Origin: Utricularia gibba
Taxonomy: Eukaryota; Streptophyta; Magnoliopsida; Lamiales; Lentibulariaceae
Direction: 5' to 3'
NCBI GenBank assembly: GCA_002189035.1
Contig: NEEC01000011.1
Coordinates: 620,001 to 684,000 of the forward strand
Length of the DNA: 64,000 nucleotides
The number at the start of each line of letters is the position of its first letter. Position 1 is the stretch's first letter. Under the pieces are notes generated by a model. The model was given only the letters and a program-made list of their open reading frames with translations. It was not told the origin of the DNA and ran no database searches. Below, piece by piece: positions 33,473 through 43,830 of this stretch. Both the position numbers and the translations under genes were made by a program.

Positions 33473-36400
33473 AAAAAGTCTGCAACTACTGCCAAGAAAA
33501 GGGACACATCCGAAGGGTTTGCAAAGTCCGAAAGGAGGATGAACTGAAAAGGCACAAAGACTCTGAATATGGAACAGAGAATCATAAAGCAATGTCCATT
33601 GTATCTTCCTCCTTATGCAATGAACTGGAAGTAATTGATCTTTACTCATGTTGCAAAGACAAAATCTGTGTTATGACTTCAGAACTCAAAGAGGATCAAA
33701 CCTGGCTTGTTGATAGCGGGTGTAGCAACCACATATGTAACGACCCCTCAAGCTTCACAACCTACATACCCCTACACGGAAAGACAATAGAAATCGCTGA
33801 TAGGAACATCATTAAAGTACATGGAATTGGGACCGTGAGATTGAAGATGGAGGACAAATGTATTCATATCCAAGACACCTACTTTGTCCCACAAGCATCA
33901 CATAATCTTATAAGCGTAGGACAATTGATGACTCGAGGTCGATCTGTGAACTTCATTGATGATCAGTGTGAAATTAGTGCACCCTCTGGAAAACATAACC
34001 TAAAAGTCAGGATGCAGAACAAGGTGTTTCCCTTGAGGACCCAAGACTTCTCTTACGCCACCACCACAATGTGCCTCTCCGCCAAGGAATCTGCCAACCT
34101 CTGGCACAAGAGATGCGGCCACCATAACTTCACATCCCTAAACAGAGTACAGAAAAATCAGCTGGTAACAGGTCTACCAATGCTAACTGCAAGCCATGAT
34201 CTGTGTGAAAGCTGCCAATATGGGAAACTTGCCAGAAAACCCTTTGGACAAAGTATGAGGATAGCTACCAGAAAATTAGAGCTCGTGCACAGCGACGTAT
34301 GTGGACCTATGAGCACATGTACAGCAGCAGGAAACAGGTATTACCTTATTTTCGTTGATGACTACACTAAATTCTGCTGGGTGTTCTTCTTGAAAAACAG
34401 GTCCGAAGTGCTAGACTACTTCAAAAAATTCAAAGCGCAAGCTGAAAATCAGAGCGGAGAAAAACTAAAAAATCTGAGGACAGATAATGGAGGTGAGTAT
34501 ACACCTATGGAACTTGCCAAAATCTGCAATCAAGAGGTTATCATCCACCAGTTTACTGCACCCTACACAGCCCAGCAAAATGGAGTGAGTGAACGCAGAA
34601 ACAGAACCATAACAGAAATGGCTAGATGCCTTATGTTTGAAAAGGAAGTGCCAATAGCTTATTGGGCAGAAGCAGTGAACACCTTTGTATACTTACTAAA
34701 CAGACTACCTACAAGTGGAACTGCTGACTACAAGACTCCATTTGAACTATGGTATGACCGGAAGCCAAGTGTTGATCACCTCAGAGTGTTTGGATCTGTA
34801 TGCTACTCATATATACCGAAAGAGAAAAGAACAAAGTTAGATTAAAAGGCACAGATCGGAATTTTTATGGGATATAGTGAGGTTACAAAAGGATACCGAG
34901 TTCTACACTTGAATACTAAGAAAATAAGTATTAGCAGGGATGTGACATTTGATGAGTCCAGGAAGTGGGTGTGGAACTATGGCATATCAGAGCTACAACC
35001 GATGGGAAACAGCTACCACACTCAACTTCTCAACTGCCTACAAACTCCAGAACCCGTAGAAGGTAGTGAAGCGTGTACAACGATGACAAACATTGGACCA
35101 GAAGAGCAAAGTCAAGGTTCAGCAGGAATACCCGCTCCAACTGACCCCCCACAATCGTTGGACCACTCACTCGCACCTGAAGTACCAGCCAACCAAGCCG
35201 CCATACCTTATGTTACAAGCGAAACTGAAATCGAGAATGAACTGCCGCTCCAAGCTGACATTAACACAAATGAAGAAGTATCAGACACGGTAACTGAGAA
35301 CGTGGGAAATGCATCAAGTGAAAGTACAGGCCTGTCAGAACATGAAGGGAACAATAGAACAGGGGAACCTCAAATATATGATTGCCCTGATGGCTCCGGG
35401 GCTGACTCCCATGAAGGAGACACAGATGCAGAGACACCTTGCGATGGAACCTTCAGTAGCCCTCAAGACAAACCTGAAACACAACGGTACATAGACATAC
35501 ACAGCATATATGATAGATGTATGTGTGTGAAGGCACCCGAGTCCACTTCAGAGGCCCTACAACATCCAGGGTGGAAACTAGCTATAGATACAGAAATGGA
35601 GACTATAATCAAGAACAACATGTGGACCCTAGTGGACAGACCAAAACACAAGAAAGTTATAGGAACAAAGTGGTTATTCAAACCGAAGTTAAATCCCGAT
35701 GGCACTGTAAACAAATTAAAAGGAAGGATAGTAGCAAAAGGGTACGCACAAAGAGAGGGCATTGACTACTCAGATACCTTTGCTCCTGTTGCCAGATTAG
35801 ACACCACCAAGTTAATATTAGCACTCTCGGCATGCTTCAGTTGGAAGGTCTACCACTTGGATGTGAAGTCAGCATTCCTGAATGGTATCTTAACAGAGGA
35901 AGTATATGTAGAACAACCTGCAGGCTATGTGAAATTAGGGGATGAAGATAAGGTTTATTTACTCCACAAAGCCCTATATGGACTAAAGCAGGCCCCTAGA
36001 CAATGGTACACCAAAATTGACACTTACTTTCAAAGCCAAGGCTTCATGAGAAGTGAGAATGACCCAACACTATATGTACTAAGCTACAATGACAAGGACA
36101 AGGTAATCATCTCATTGTATGTGGATGACATTCTTATTACCGGCAGCAAGGAAGAACTTGTGGAGGAACAAAAGAAGCAACTCATGAACCATTTCGAAAT
36201 GACAGACCTGGGAATTATGAGCTACTTCTTGGGACTAGAGATCTCTCAGACAGAAGATACTATATACCTTAGGCAAACTAAGTACGTGCATGACTTAATC
36301 CACAGATACAAGCTAAGCAAGAGAAGACATGCTTCTGTACCTCTCTCCCCAGATGCAAAACCAGTAGCCATAGAAGCTGACACAACAGGGACCATCTGCG

Positions 36401-37232
36401 ATCCTGGAAACTTGGCAAACGAAAAAGGTTACAGGAGCATAATAGGCTCTCTAATGTACCTGTCAGCAACTAGACCGGACATTGCTTTTCCGGTTGGACT
36501 ACTCTCCAGATTTATGGGAAACCCGCACCAGAACCACTATGAAGCTGCAAAGAAAGTACTTAATTATGTGAGATGCACTGCAAACCTTAGGTTAGCTTAC
36601 AAGAAAAATTCTAACCCACACATCAAGTGTTTTGTGGACAGTGATTTTGCAGGTGACACTACCGACTACAAATCGACATCTGGTTACATCTTCTTACTTG
36701 GGGGAACCGCTTTTGCTTGGAATAGCAAAAAACAAGAAGTGGTCGCCCAGTCATCGCAGAAGCGGAATACATAGCGGCAGCAACGGCAGCAAACCACGCT
36801 GCTTGGCTATTGAAAATTCTCAAGGATTTATAGATGGATCTGGACAGAACCATACCGCTCAATATAGATAACAAATCAACTATCAGTATGGCAAAGAATC
36901 TAGTGGACTTCGGTCGATGTAAACACATAGCGATCAAATATCATGCACTCCGCAACTATGTAAGGAGCAAGGTGATTGAGGTGGAGTACATACCCTCGAT
37001 CGAACAGGTAGCAGATCCACTTACGAAGCTGATGTACCCAAAACAATTATGCTATTTGAGGGAGAAGATGGGTCTGAAGAACAGCCGCTCCATATATCGA
37101 AATGAAGGCAACTCAGAGCCAAACCATCAAGGTGGAGTGTTGAAGGATGATGTGATTGGCCAGAGTCATCACAGTGAGTCTCACGAAGGGGAAAGAATGT
37201 GGCTAGGGTTCGAGGAACAAGAAGGCCGCTAA
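33405..37232 (+). pseudogene. Copia pol: protease, integrase, RT, RNase H
   Basis: Begins with the two zinc knuckles. Protease active site WLVDSGCSNHIC (33700); GAG-pre-integrase LWHKRCGHHN (34100) with CESCQYGK; integrase with HSDVCGP (34290), DDYTKF, TDNGGEY (34480) and NGVSERRNRT (34580, catalytic Glu); a TAA stop at 34843-34845, then the same frame goes on from 34867. RT has KSAFLNG (35870), YGLKQAPRQW (35980) and LYVDDILITG (36118, catalytic). RNase H has FVDSDFAGDTTDYKSTSGY (36630). Near 36755 a frameshift occurs where the family has SSTEAEY; the frame AEAEYIAAATAANHAAWLL then goes on to a TAG at about 36832, after which the end (IEVEYIPSIEQVADPLTK) is open to 37232. All catalytic residues are present, but the chain is broken. 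Confidence 0.93.
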
Positions 37233-37559
37233 AATGAGCTAAAACCATGGACCACCGCAACAAACAAGGCCCACCTAAGCTTTGGAAAGGCCACAGGGGG
37301 GGCTCAAACCAGCCCAGCCTAACTCGCAATACATGGGATCATGAGCAACCAACCTCCACCACTTGTGCAACGGTAACATTTATAGCCGTTGGGAAAAACT
37401 CTATAAGTACTGAATCACACCTGTAACGAGTAGATTTCTTTTCAGCAAAACAGATACAATAATATCAGTTATAGTTCAGTGACTAGAAGAGGCTCCAAGT
37501 TAGAGAGCTACATATCTCCTCCAAAGAGGCTCCAAGTTAGAGAGCTACATATCCTTTCA
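37138..37559 (+). repeat. 3' LTR of the recent copia element
   Basis: 422 bp, the same as the 5' LTR except for two substitutions in the first 50 bp and one extra G in a G run. The purine tract AAGGTGGAG stands directly in front of it (37129-37137), as expected for plus-strand priming. Confidence 0.93.
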
Positions 37560-37573
37560 GAAACCCTTTCCTA

Positions 37574-37656
37574 TGGGTTTTGAACAAGCTACTGCTACAT
37601 CCATTTCATTAGGAATTGATGATCTTTTAACAATACCCTCAAAGAGATGGCAGCTT
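37574..37656 (+). pseudogene. rpoC2: rpoC2 plastid-derived fragment
   Basis: Ten bases after the copia target duplication, the frame reads [20 protein letters not shown] then PSKRWQL, matching the N-terminal part of the plastid RNA polymerase beta'' subunit. Stops follow at once and similarity ends. The bases in front, across the copia insertion, can only loosely be aligned to rpoC2, so I cannot say whether the element broke the fragment or landed at its edge. Confidence 0.82.
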
Positions 37657-38604
37657 GAGTAGTAAAGTCTTTATTTCCAAGGGGTTTTAGGCTCGCTATT
37701 GTTACTTGTTGATGATACACTTTTTTTTTGGAGTTCGACAGAAGGTTATACATCTCAATTGGAAAAGAATCAAGAGAAAAAGAAAGAATTGGAATTCATC
37801 GATAGATTTCTCGAAACAATTCTCCAACTTGTCGGATGTCTCGTAATGCTAACAACTCTAGAATTCGATAGTGTAGCACCCCCTTGAAATGAGTGCATGA
37901 CTCTTTCTTAACTTAAGACATTTCGGAGTTCTTTGGACTCCTTCCAAGACTGATAGGTGCTATTCTCAATTAACTAAATTATTATTCAACCTTTTCATTT
38001 TACCAAGTTCAATCAGAACAACATAAGACAATGCAAAGAAAAAGATCAATGATTTCTACATACGTGGGTAAGACAATTTTAAAAAACTGATCACACTATG
38101 ATGATAGTATCATCTATACAAAAGCAAATTGCTTGTTAATCGTAAATAAAATTTTTCAACTTTATTTAAATTAAATTGACCGTTTTTCCTATATGAGTCA
38201 ATAGAAGACTGTTGTTCCTTGTGGTACTTTCCCTGCCGCGAAAATGAGCAGTTACTCTGTTAGGGTTTATAGCAATTCCATTGGAATACTAATCATGTAT
38301 AACCGTTTGAATGTTATAAATGAGATCTTTGGGAGACCTTAACATTCATTGAGAGGTTTAAAACCTTTAGGTACACGAAGAGTTGTGACTCTTTGAGTGC
38401 AAGAAATGGTTTCTTCTCTTTCTATAAATGTTTCATTTCTCCTGATTCCAACTAGTGAGTTGAAGAGCTTGTTGAACCTTGGGAGATTACTTGATTGGTC
38501 TTGAAATAATCTCTTAAGGGCAGTGTGATCTACACACGCCTCAAGCTTTCTTTGTCTTCATCTTATTTGCTGCAGGAACTCCAACCCAACAATCTTAAGA
38601 GATT
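37657..38604. other. Stretch before the second copia element
   Basis: No gene seen. The frame 37699-37887 (plus) has no recognised family. The part after about 37900 is probably the 5' LTR and leader of the copia element that starts at 38605, but no matching 3' LTR was found downstream, so no boundaries are given. Confidence 0.45.
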
Positions 38605-39796
38605 ATGGCCAACGTTGTTGGGAATGACAACCACAACAACAATGTGGAGAGCAATGCTCAAGATGATCTCAATGACTTCTTGAGTGAACATACATCCACC
38701 GATCAATCATACTTTGCTCCTCACATGGTTGAACCACCAGTAGCGATGATTAGATATCTTGATACTTCCAGAATTGAAGAGTTCAATGGAACCAACTACA
38801 AAAGGTGGAAGGAACGGGTCTACACCCTACTCGACATGCATGGAGTGAGTTGGGTTTTGACAACCCCACTCACGGAGGACACCAATTATGCTTTGTGGGA
38901 CCAAGCAAATAAAATATGTCGAAACACCATTCTTTCCACCCTTACTAACTCTCTTTGACATCTATGTGAGCTACACAGATTCAAAGAAGATATGGGACTC
39001 AATGATGGAAAAGTACACTGCAGAAGATGCGGTAAAACAAAAGTTCGCTTGTTCCAAATTCTATCGCTGGGAAATGGTGGAGGATAAGGACGTTCATGAA
39101 CAAGTGAATGAGTATCTTCAGTTACTAGAGGGCTTGAATGGTGCAAACATCAAACTACCTGATGAGTTTCTGGTAGAAATACTCATTGAAAAACTACCTC
39201 CATCGTGGAATGACTGCAAGCTGCAACTCAAGCACAAGAATAAGAGGATGGATCTCTCTGAAGTAATGAAGCACATCATCATTGAGAATAAGCATAGAAA
39301 TCAGATACGCATCTTGGGGAAGGACCTTGAAACTAAAGCAAACCTTGTGGAGGATAAAGGTAAAAATTCTAAATTTATCAAGAAAAATGCCTCCACTTTC
39401 AAAGGTGAGAAATCCCTTGATGTGAAATCTTCCAACTTCAAGAAAAAGAAGGGCCACTGCTTTGTCTGTGGAAAACCGGGGCATTATGCTGCTCAATGCC
39501 GAATGAGGGCAACTCTTGAGCATAAGAAAAAACCTTCTGCTAATAACAAGGCAAACCTGTGCCTTGTTATCGGAGATAATGAGATCATTGCTGCGATGAT
39601 TTTTGAAATAAATCATGTTGTCTCTACACAAAGAGATATGTGGCTGGTAGACTCTGGGGCTACAAAGCACGTGTGCTTCAATAAAGAAGCCTTCAATGAT
39701 TATGAAGTCATCAATGGGAGAGAAATTCTGTTGGGAGATTCACACACGACTATTGCAGTTGGCAAAGGAAAAGTGAAAAATTCTCTCTTTAAATGA
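38605..39796 (+). pseudogene. Older copia element: gag and protease
   Basis: Starts with MANVVGNDNHNNNVES. The capsid domain then shows IEEFNGTNYKRWKERVYTLL and DMHGVSWVLTTPL. A frameshift at about 38930 moves the reading to the next frame, with IWDSMMEKYTAEDAVKQKFA, EILIEKLPPSWND and a single zinc knuckle CFVCGKPGHYAAQC (39460). Protease follows with MWLVDSGATKHVC (39640). The sequence belongs to a different copia lineage than the element at 32 kb (one knuckle, different capsid). It continues into the pol part at 39798. Confidence 0.88.
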
Positions 39797-39797
39797 T

Positions 39798-42495
39798 GTG
39801 CTTTATGTTCCAAGCATGAGATCCAATCTGGTGTTGGGTTCCATACTAGATGATGCTAGAATAAAAGTGACCTTGGAGAGTGGGAAACTTATTCTCATTA
39901 AAAATAATGTATTTATTGGAAAGGGATATAAATCCCATGGTCTCTATGTATTGAATGTTGATTCAATGAATGAAGCATCTTCTATTTATCTTCTTGAGTC
40001 CTTTAATCTTTGGCATTGGTGATTAGGCCATGTAAACAAAGGATATATGAAGAAGATGATTAAAGTAGGAATAATCAAAAATATTTGGACAGAAGATACA
40101 AATAAATGTGAAATTTGTGTAGAATCCAAATCAACAAAGAAAACATCTCACAAAGTTGAAAGGCAAGCTCAACCTCTTGAGCTAATTCATAGTGACATTG
40201 GTGATATGGAATCTTGTGAAACAAGAGGAGGTAATAAATATTATATTACCTTTATTGATGATTATTCAAGATTTTCTAAGCTTTATCTTCTTAAATCTAA
40301 GAGTGAGGCCCACGAAAAATTCATCCTTTATAAAAAGGAAGTGGAAAACCAATTGGGCAAGACAATTAAACGCTTGAAAACGGACCGAGGGGGTGAATAT
40401 GTGACCCTAAATGGGTTTTGTGAGAATCATGGAATTGTCCATGAAACAATGCCACCTTACTCACCTGAATCTAATGGCATAGTTGAGAGGAAAAACCGAA
40501 CTCTCAAAGAAATGATGAATGCCATGATGATCACAGCAAACGCTGATGAGAACCTATGGGTAGAGGCCATCTTAACGGCATGTTTTCTACAAAACTGGAT
40601 TCCACATAAGAAAACTGGCAATATTAAATATATTAAAGTGTGGGGTGTTTGGCAAAAGTCTTGTTGATGGGACCAAAGAAGAGGAAAATTGGGTCCCGAA
40701 CATGTGACTGCATGTTCATTCGATATGCACAAAGTTCGGCTGCCTATTGCTTTCTGGTATTAAAAAGTGATGAAGTGGCTATAAACACTATTCTTGAGTC
40801 AAAGAATGCTGAATTCTTTGAAACAAAATTTCCACTCAAAAAAGAACTGGAAATTAATTATGAGAGTCCTCCTAAACCTACTCATTCGGATGCAATGGGA
40901 AAAAGGAGAAGAATTCCAAATAATTTTGGGGGAGATTATTATATGTATTTGGTGAATGATGAGCCAAAAACATATCATGAGGCTATCTCATCACATGATT
41001 CTGATAAATGGAAAATGAGCATTAAATCAGAATTAGATTCGATTATGAAGAACAACACTTGGGATCTTGTGGATTTACCACTAGGATCAAAGCCAATCAC
41101 TAGCAAATAGATTTTCAGAAAGAAATATCTACCTGATGGTACTGTTGATAAATATAAAGCGAGATTAGTTGCAAAAGGCTTTACGCAAAAAGAAAATATA
41201 GATTACTTTGACACCTTTTCTCCTGTCACGAGAATAGCATCAATTCGAGTATTGATAGCTATGGTAGCCACACATAAATTAATAATCCATCAAATGGATG
41301 TCAAAACTGCCTTTCTAAATGGGGATTTAGAAGAGGAAATTTATATGTGGCAGCTGGATAGTTATATAATAGAAGGAAAGGAAAACGAAGTATGTAGATT
41401 GAGAAAGTCCTTATATGGATTAAAACAGGCACCAAAACAATGGCATGAAAAGATGGATTACACACTAATGAATGAAGGGTTCGTCACTTCCATGGTAGAT
41501 AGATGTATCTATCTCAAGAAGGAAAACCGTCATATTGTGATCATAGCTTTATATGTGGATGACATTCTAATTGTCTAGATGTTATATGTAAAATCAAAAA
41601 GTTTCTGTCAAATACATTTGATATGAAAGATTTGGGAGAAGCTCAAGTTATTCTTGGCGTAAAGATTGTAAAAAATAATGATGGCATCATGCTGGTTCAA
41701 AAGCATTACGCTGAGAGAATCTTACAAAGATTTGGTTATTTTAATTTAAAACCAGCAAATACCCCATATGGTTCTAGTGTGAATCTTGTAAAGAATCGAG
41801 AAGAGCCTATGTCTCAAACCACTTATGCACAAATAATTGGGAGTGTGTTGCATTTAGCAAACTATACCAGACCAGACTTGGCATATGTGGTTTCGAGACT
41901 TGGAAGATATACTAAAAATCCAAGTGAGGTTCATTGGAGAGCTTTGATGAGACTTTTAAGTTACATCAAAGGAACAATGGATTATGGAATATTCTATACG
42001 GGTTTTCCAGCAATTTTAGAGGGCGTCATTGATGCAAACTGGAACTCTAGTTCAAATGACACAAAATGCATCGGTGGATATGTGTTTACAATGGGAGGGG
42101 GTGCTGTGGCTTGGAGGTCAACCAAGCAAACCCTAGTGGCTCGTTTCACAATGGAGTCAGAATTTATTGCTATGGAGCTTGCATATGTAGAAGCCGAATG
42201 GCTTAGGACTCTTTTAATAGAGGTAAATATTGAACAGAGATTGATCACCTCTATGTCAGTACATTGCGACAACCAAGCGGCAATAGCTAATGCAGTGAAT
42301 AAAACCTATAATGGTAAAAGCAGGCATATTCTCTTGAGACATAATGTTATCAAGCAATTGCTCAAAAATGGAGTGGTTTCCATTGATTTTGTGAGGCCAG
42401 AGGTGAACTTGGCTGACCCTTTGAAAAAGCCGTTAGGGAGGCAAAAGATTGAGAAAACAACAAGGGATATGAGTTTATTACAATTAGATCGTTAG
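39798..42495 (+). pseudogene. Older copia element: integrase, RT and RNase H
   Basis: Several frames in order. MLYVPSMRSNLVLGSILDDA (39798); a degraded LWHW instead of LWHxRLGH; CEICVESKSTKK (40110); integrase with LIHSDIGDM, FIDDYSRF (40255), KTDRGGEY (40380) and NGIVERKNRTLKE (40475). A deletion near 40630 removes the integrase end. GLKQAPKQWHE, ALYVDDILIV (41550, catalytic) and a TAG at 41576 mark RT. LGEAQVILGVKI, YAQIIGSVLHLANYTRPDLA and the RNase H region to AEWLRTLLIEV follow up to 42495. A further stop stands at 41108. Conserved catalytic residues remain, but at least five breaks make it inactive. No LTRs are recognisable on either side. Confidence 0.9.
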
Positions 42496-43208
42496 TGTAT
42501 ACGGATACCCCATCTATGTGATTGGTAATACCATGAAGTAGATTCATATTGGTAAAAACGAAGTATACATTAATGCTGGAGCATTTCCCTAATTAGCTCA
42601 AATCCATGTTGTAAGAGATGCTCATTAATATTGGAAGGATGTGTCTTACTCTTAATGGACGAAAAATCATGTTGGAGTTGATTATCTGTCCACCTATATG
42701 AAAGTGAAGTGGGGCCGCTTCTATGGAATTATGGTAAAAATTCCTAAAGCTTTCATGAATTAAGACAGGGCTGCGCATGGCTACAGAGACGCACAATGGC
42801 CTATCATGGCTATGTTAATAAATCCATGTTGAAATTGAGGAGAAGTCACTTCGGCAAAATCCATGTTGAAATTTGTACACACAGTAGCAAGGAAATGGAA
42901 TGAATTGGCCTATCATGGCTATGTTAATAGATAATTGATCATATTCATCTAGAAGAAAAACAGAATTGGAATTCGGAGGAATGAGCAATTCCAAGGCAAT
43001 TCACACAGCCTCTTTCTATCAAGAAAAAATGAGTAAAGCTCCCAATGTGCCTATGATTTAGCACTCGGATAAAGCTGTAACTTCAACAACTCTGGTTGTT
43101 TGAAGTGTCTTCTTGGATAGTTATAGCAGCCCAATCAGAACTTCAATGAGAAAGTCTTGAGCTTTTAGAACACAAACGAAATCTTGAATTGAATATATGC
43201 ATGGAATA
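42496..43208. other. Stretch between copia element and Tat-like element
   Basis: No gene. The phrase GGCCTATCATGGCTATGTTAA occurs in two near copies (42799 and 42905 regions), and AATCCATGTTG occurs several times, so there is some internal repetition. It may be the 3' non-coding end or LTR of the older copia element. The last bases CAATG (43209-43213) are the target duplication of the Tat-like element. Confidence 0.5.
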
Positions 43209-43213
43209 CAATG

Positions 43214-43744
43214 TGTTGTGGTTGAAAATCGGTATTCAGATAAAGGTCGACTTTCTGGTTATGGGTATAGCCGGATGCATTGTATCCGGTTATGGTTTTC
43301 GTGTTTTACTTGGTGTGGTTAATAGAGATAGAAAGGGATCTTTTTCGTGGAAACCGTCGGAGAACGGAAAAACCACGGAGCTTGTCGGAGGTCGCCAGAA
43401 AGTGATTTCACTTGATGAGGAGAGGATACAAGTTAGAGGGCTTGGAGTATGATCTTCTCTTCTTCAGGGTTTCTTATATTCATAAGAGAGGTTGGCCTAA
43501 TCGAATTCGGAATTCTATAGATGTCAGTTACTTTCTACGCCTGTTATTTAGACTATGTTTATACTTTCAGATAACCGCCAATTGCTCTATCATTGCTGTA
43601 ATTCGGCTACCTTTAAGATTGTGCAAAACAGCCGCTACTGTCAACTCTGACACTTATCGGTCTGTCAACCGGCGCCAGGCTGTCAGAACATCTTTTCGCT
43701 CCTTTTCAGTAGCCGATTAACCACATTTGATTTGTACCCCATCA
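43214..43744 (-). repeat. 3' LTR of the Tat-like element
   Basis: 531 bp. On the plus strand it starts TGTTGTGGTTGAAAATCGG and ends TTTGTACCCCATCA. Aligns with 60268-60714 through GGTTATGGGTAT, GGATGC, TATCCGGTTATGGTTTT and CAACTCTGACACTTATCGG. It holds an 84-bp part absent from the other LTR. Confidence 0.9.
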
Positions 43745-43830
43745 TTCAGTCCCTCTGATTTGCCGATATTGACCTCTTGGAAGGATCGGGGAATCAGAAC
43801 TGTTACTGATCTCAAGCACGCCGACTTCCT

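Larger units (their letters stand above)
32184..37559 (+). mobile_element. Recent Ty1/copia retrotransposon, target duplication GAAAC
   Basis: Complete-length element of 5,376 bp: 5' LTR 32184-32604, gag, protease, integrase, RT, RNase H, 3' LTR 37138-37559. GAAAC is present on both sides (32179-32183 and 37560-37564). The LTRs start TGTTGAAGG and end TTTCA. By eye they differ by two substitutions and one extra G in about 421 bp, so the insertion is young. Despite this, the coding part carries a gag/pol frame change, a stop between integrase and RT, a frameshift in RNase H and another stop after it. It is therefore probably defective and may have been copied by proteins from another element. 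Confidence 0.95.

Noticed and set aside
35093-35494. Extra plus-strand frames in the copia element
   Set aside because: Shadows of the Thr/Glu-rich linker between integrase and RT in another phase.
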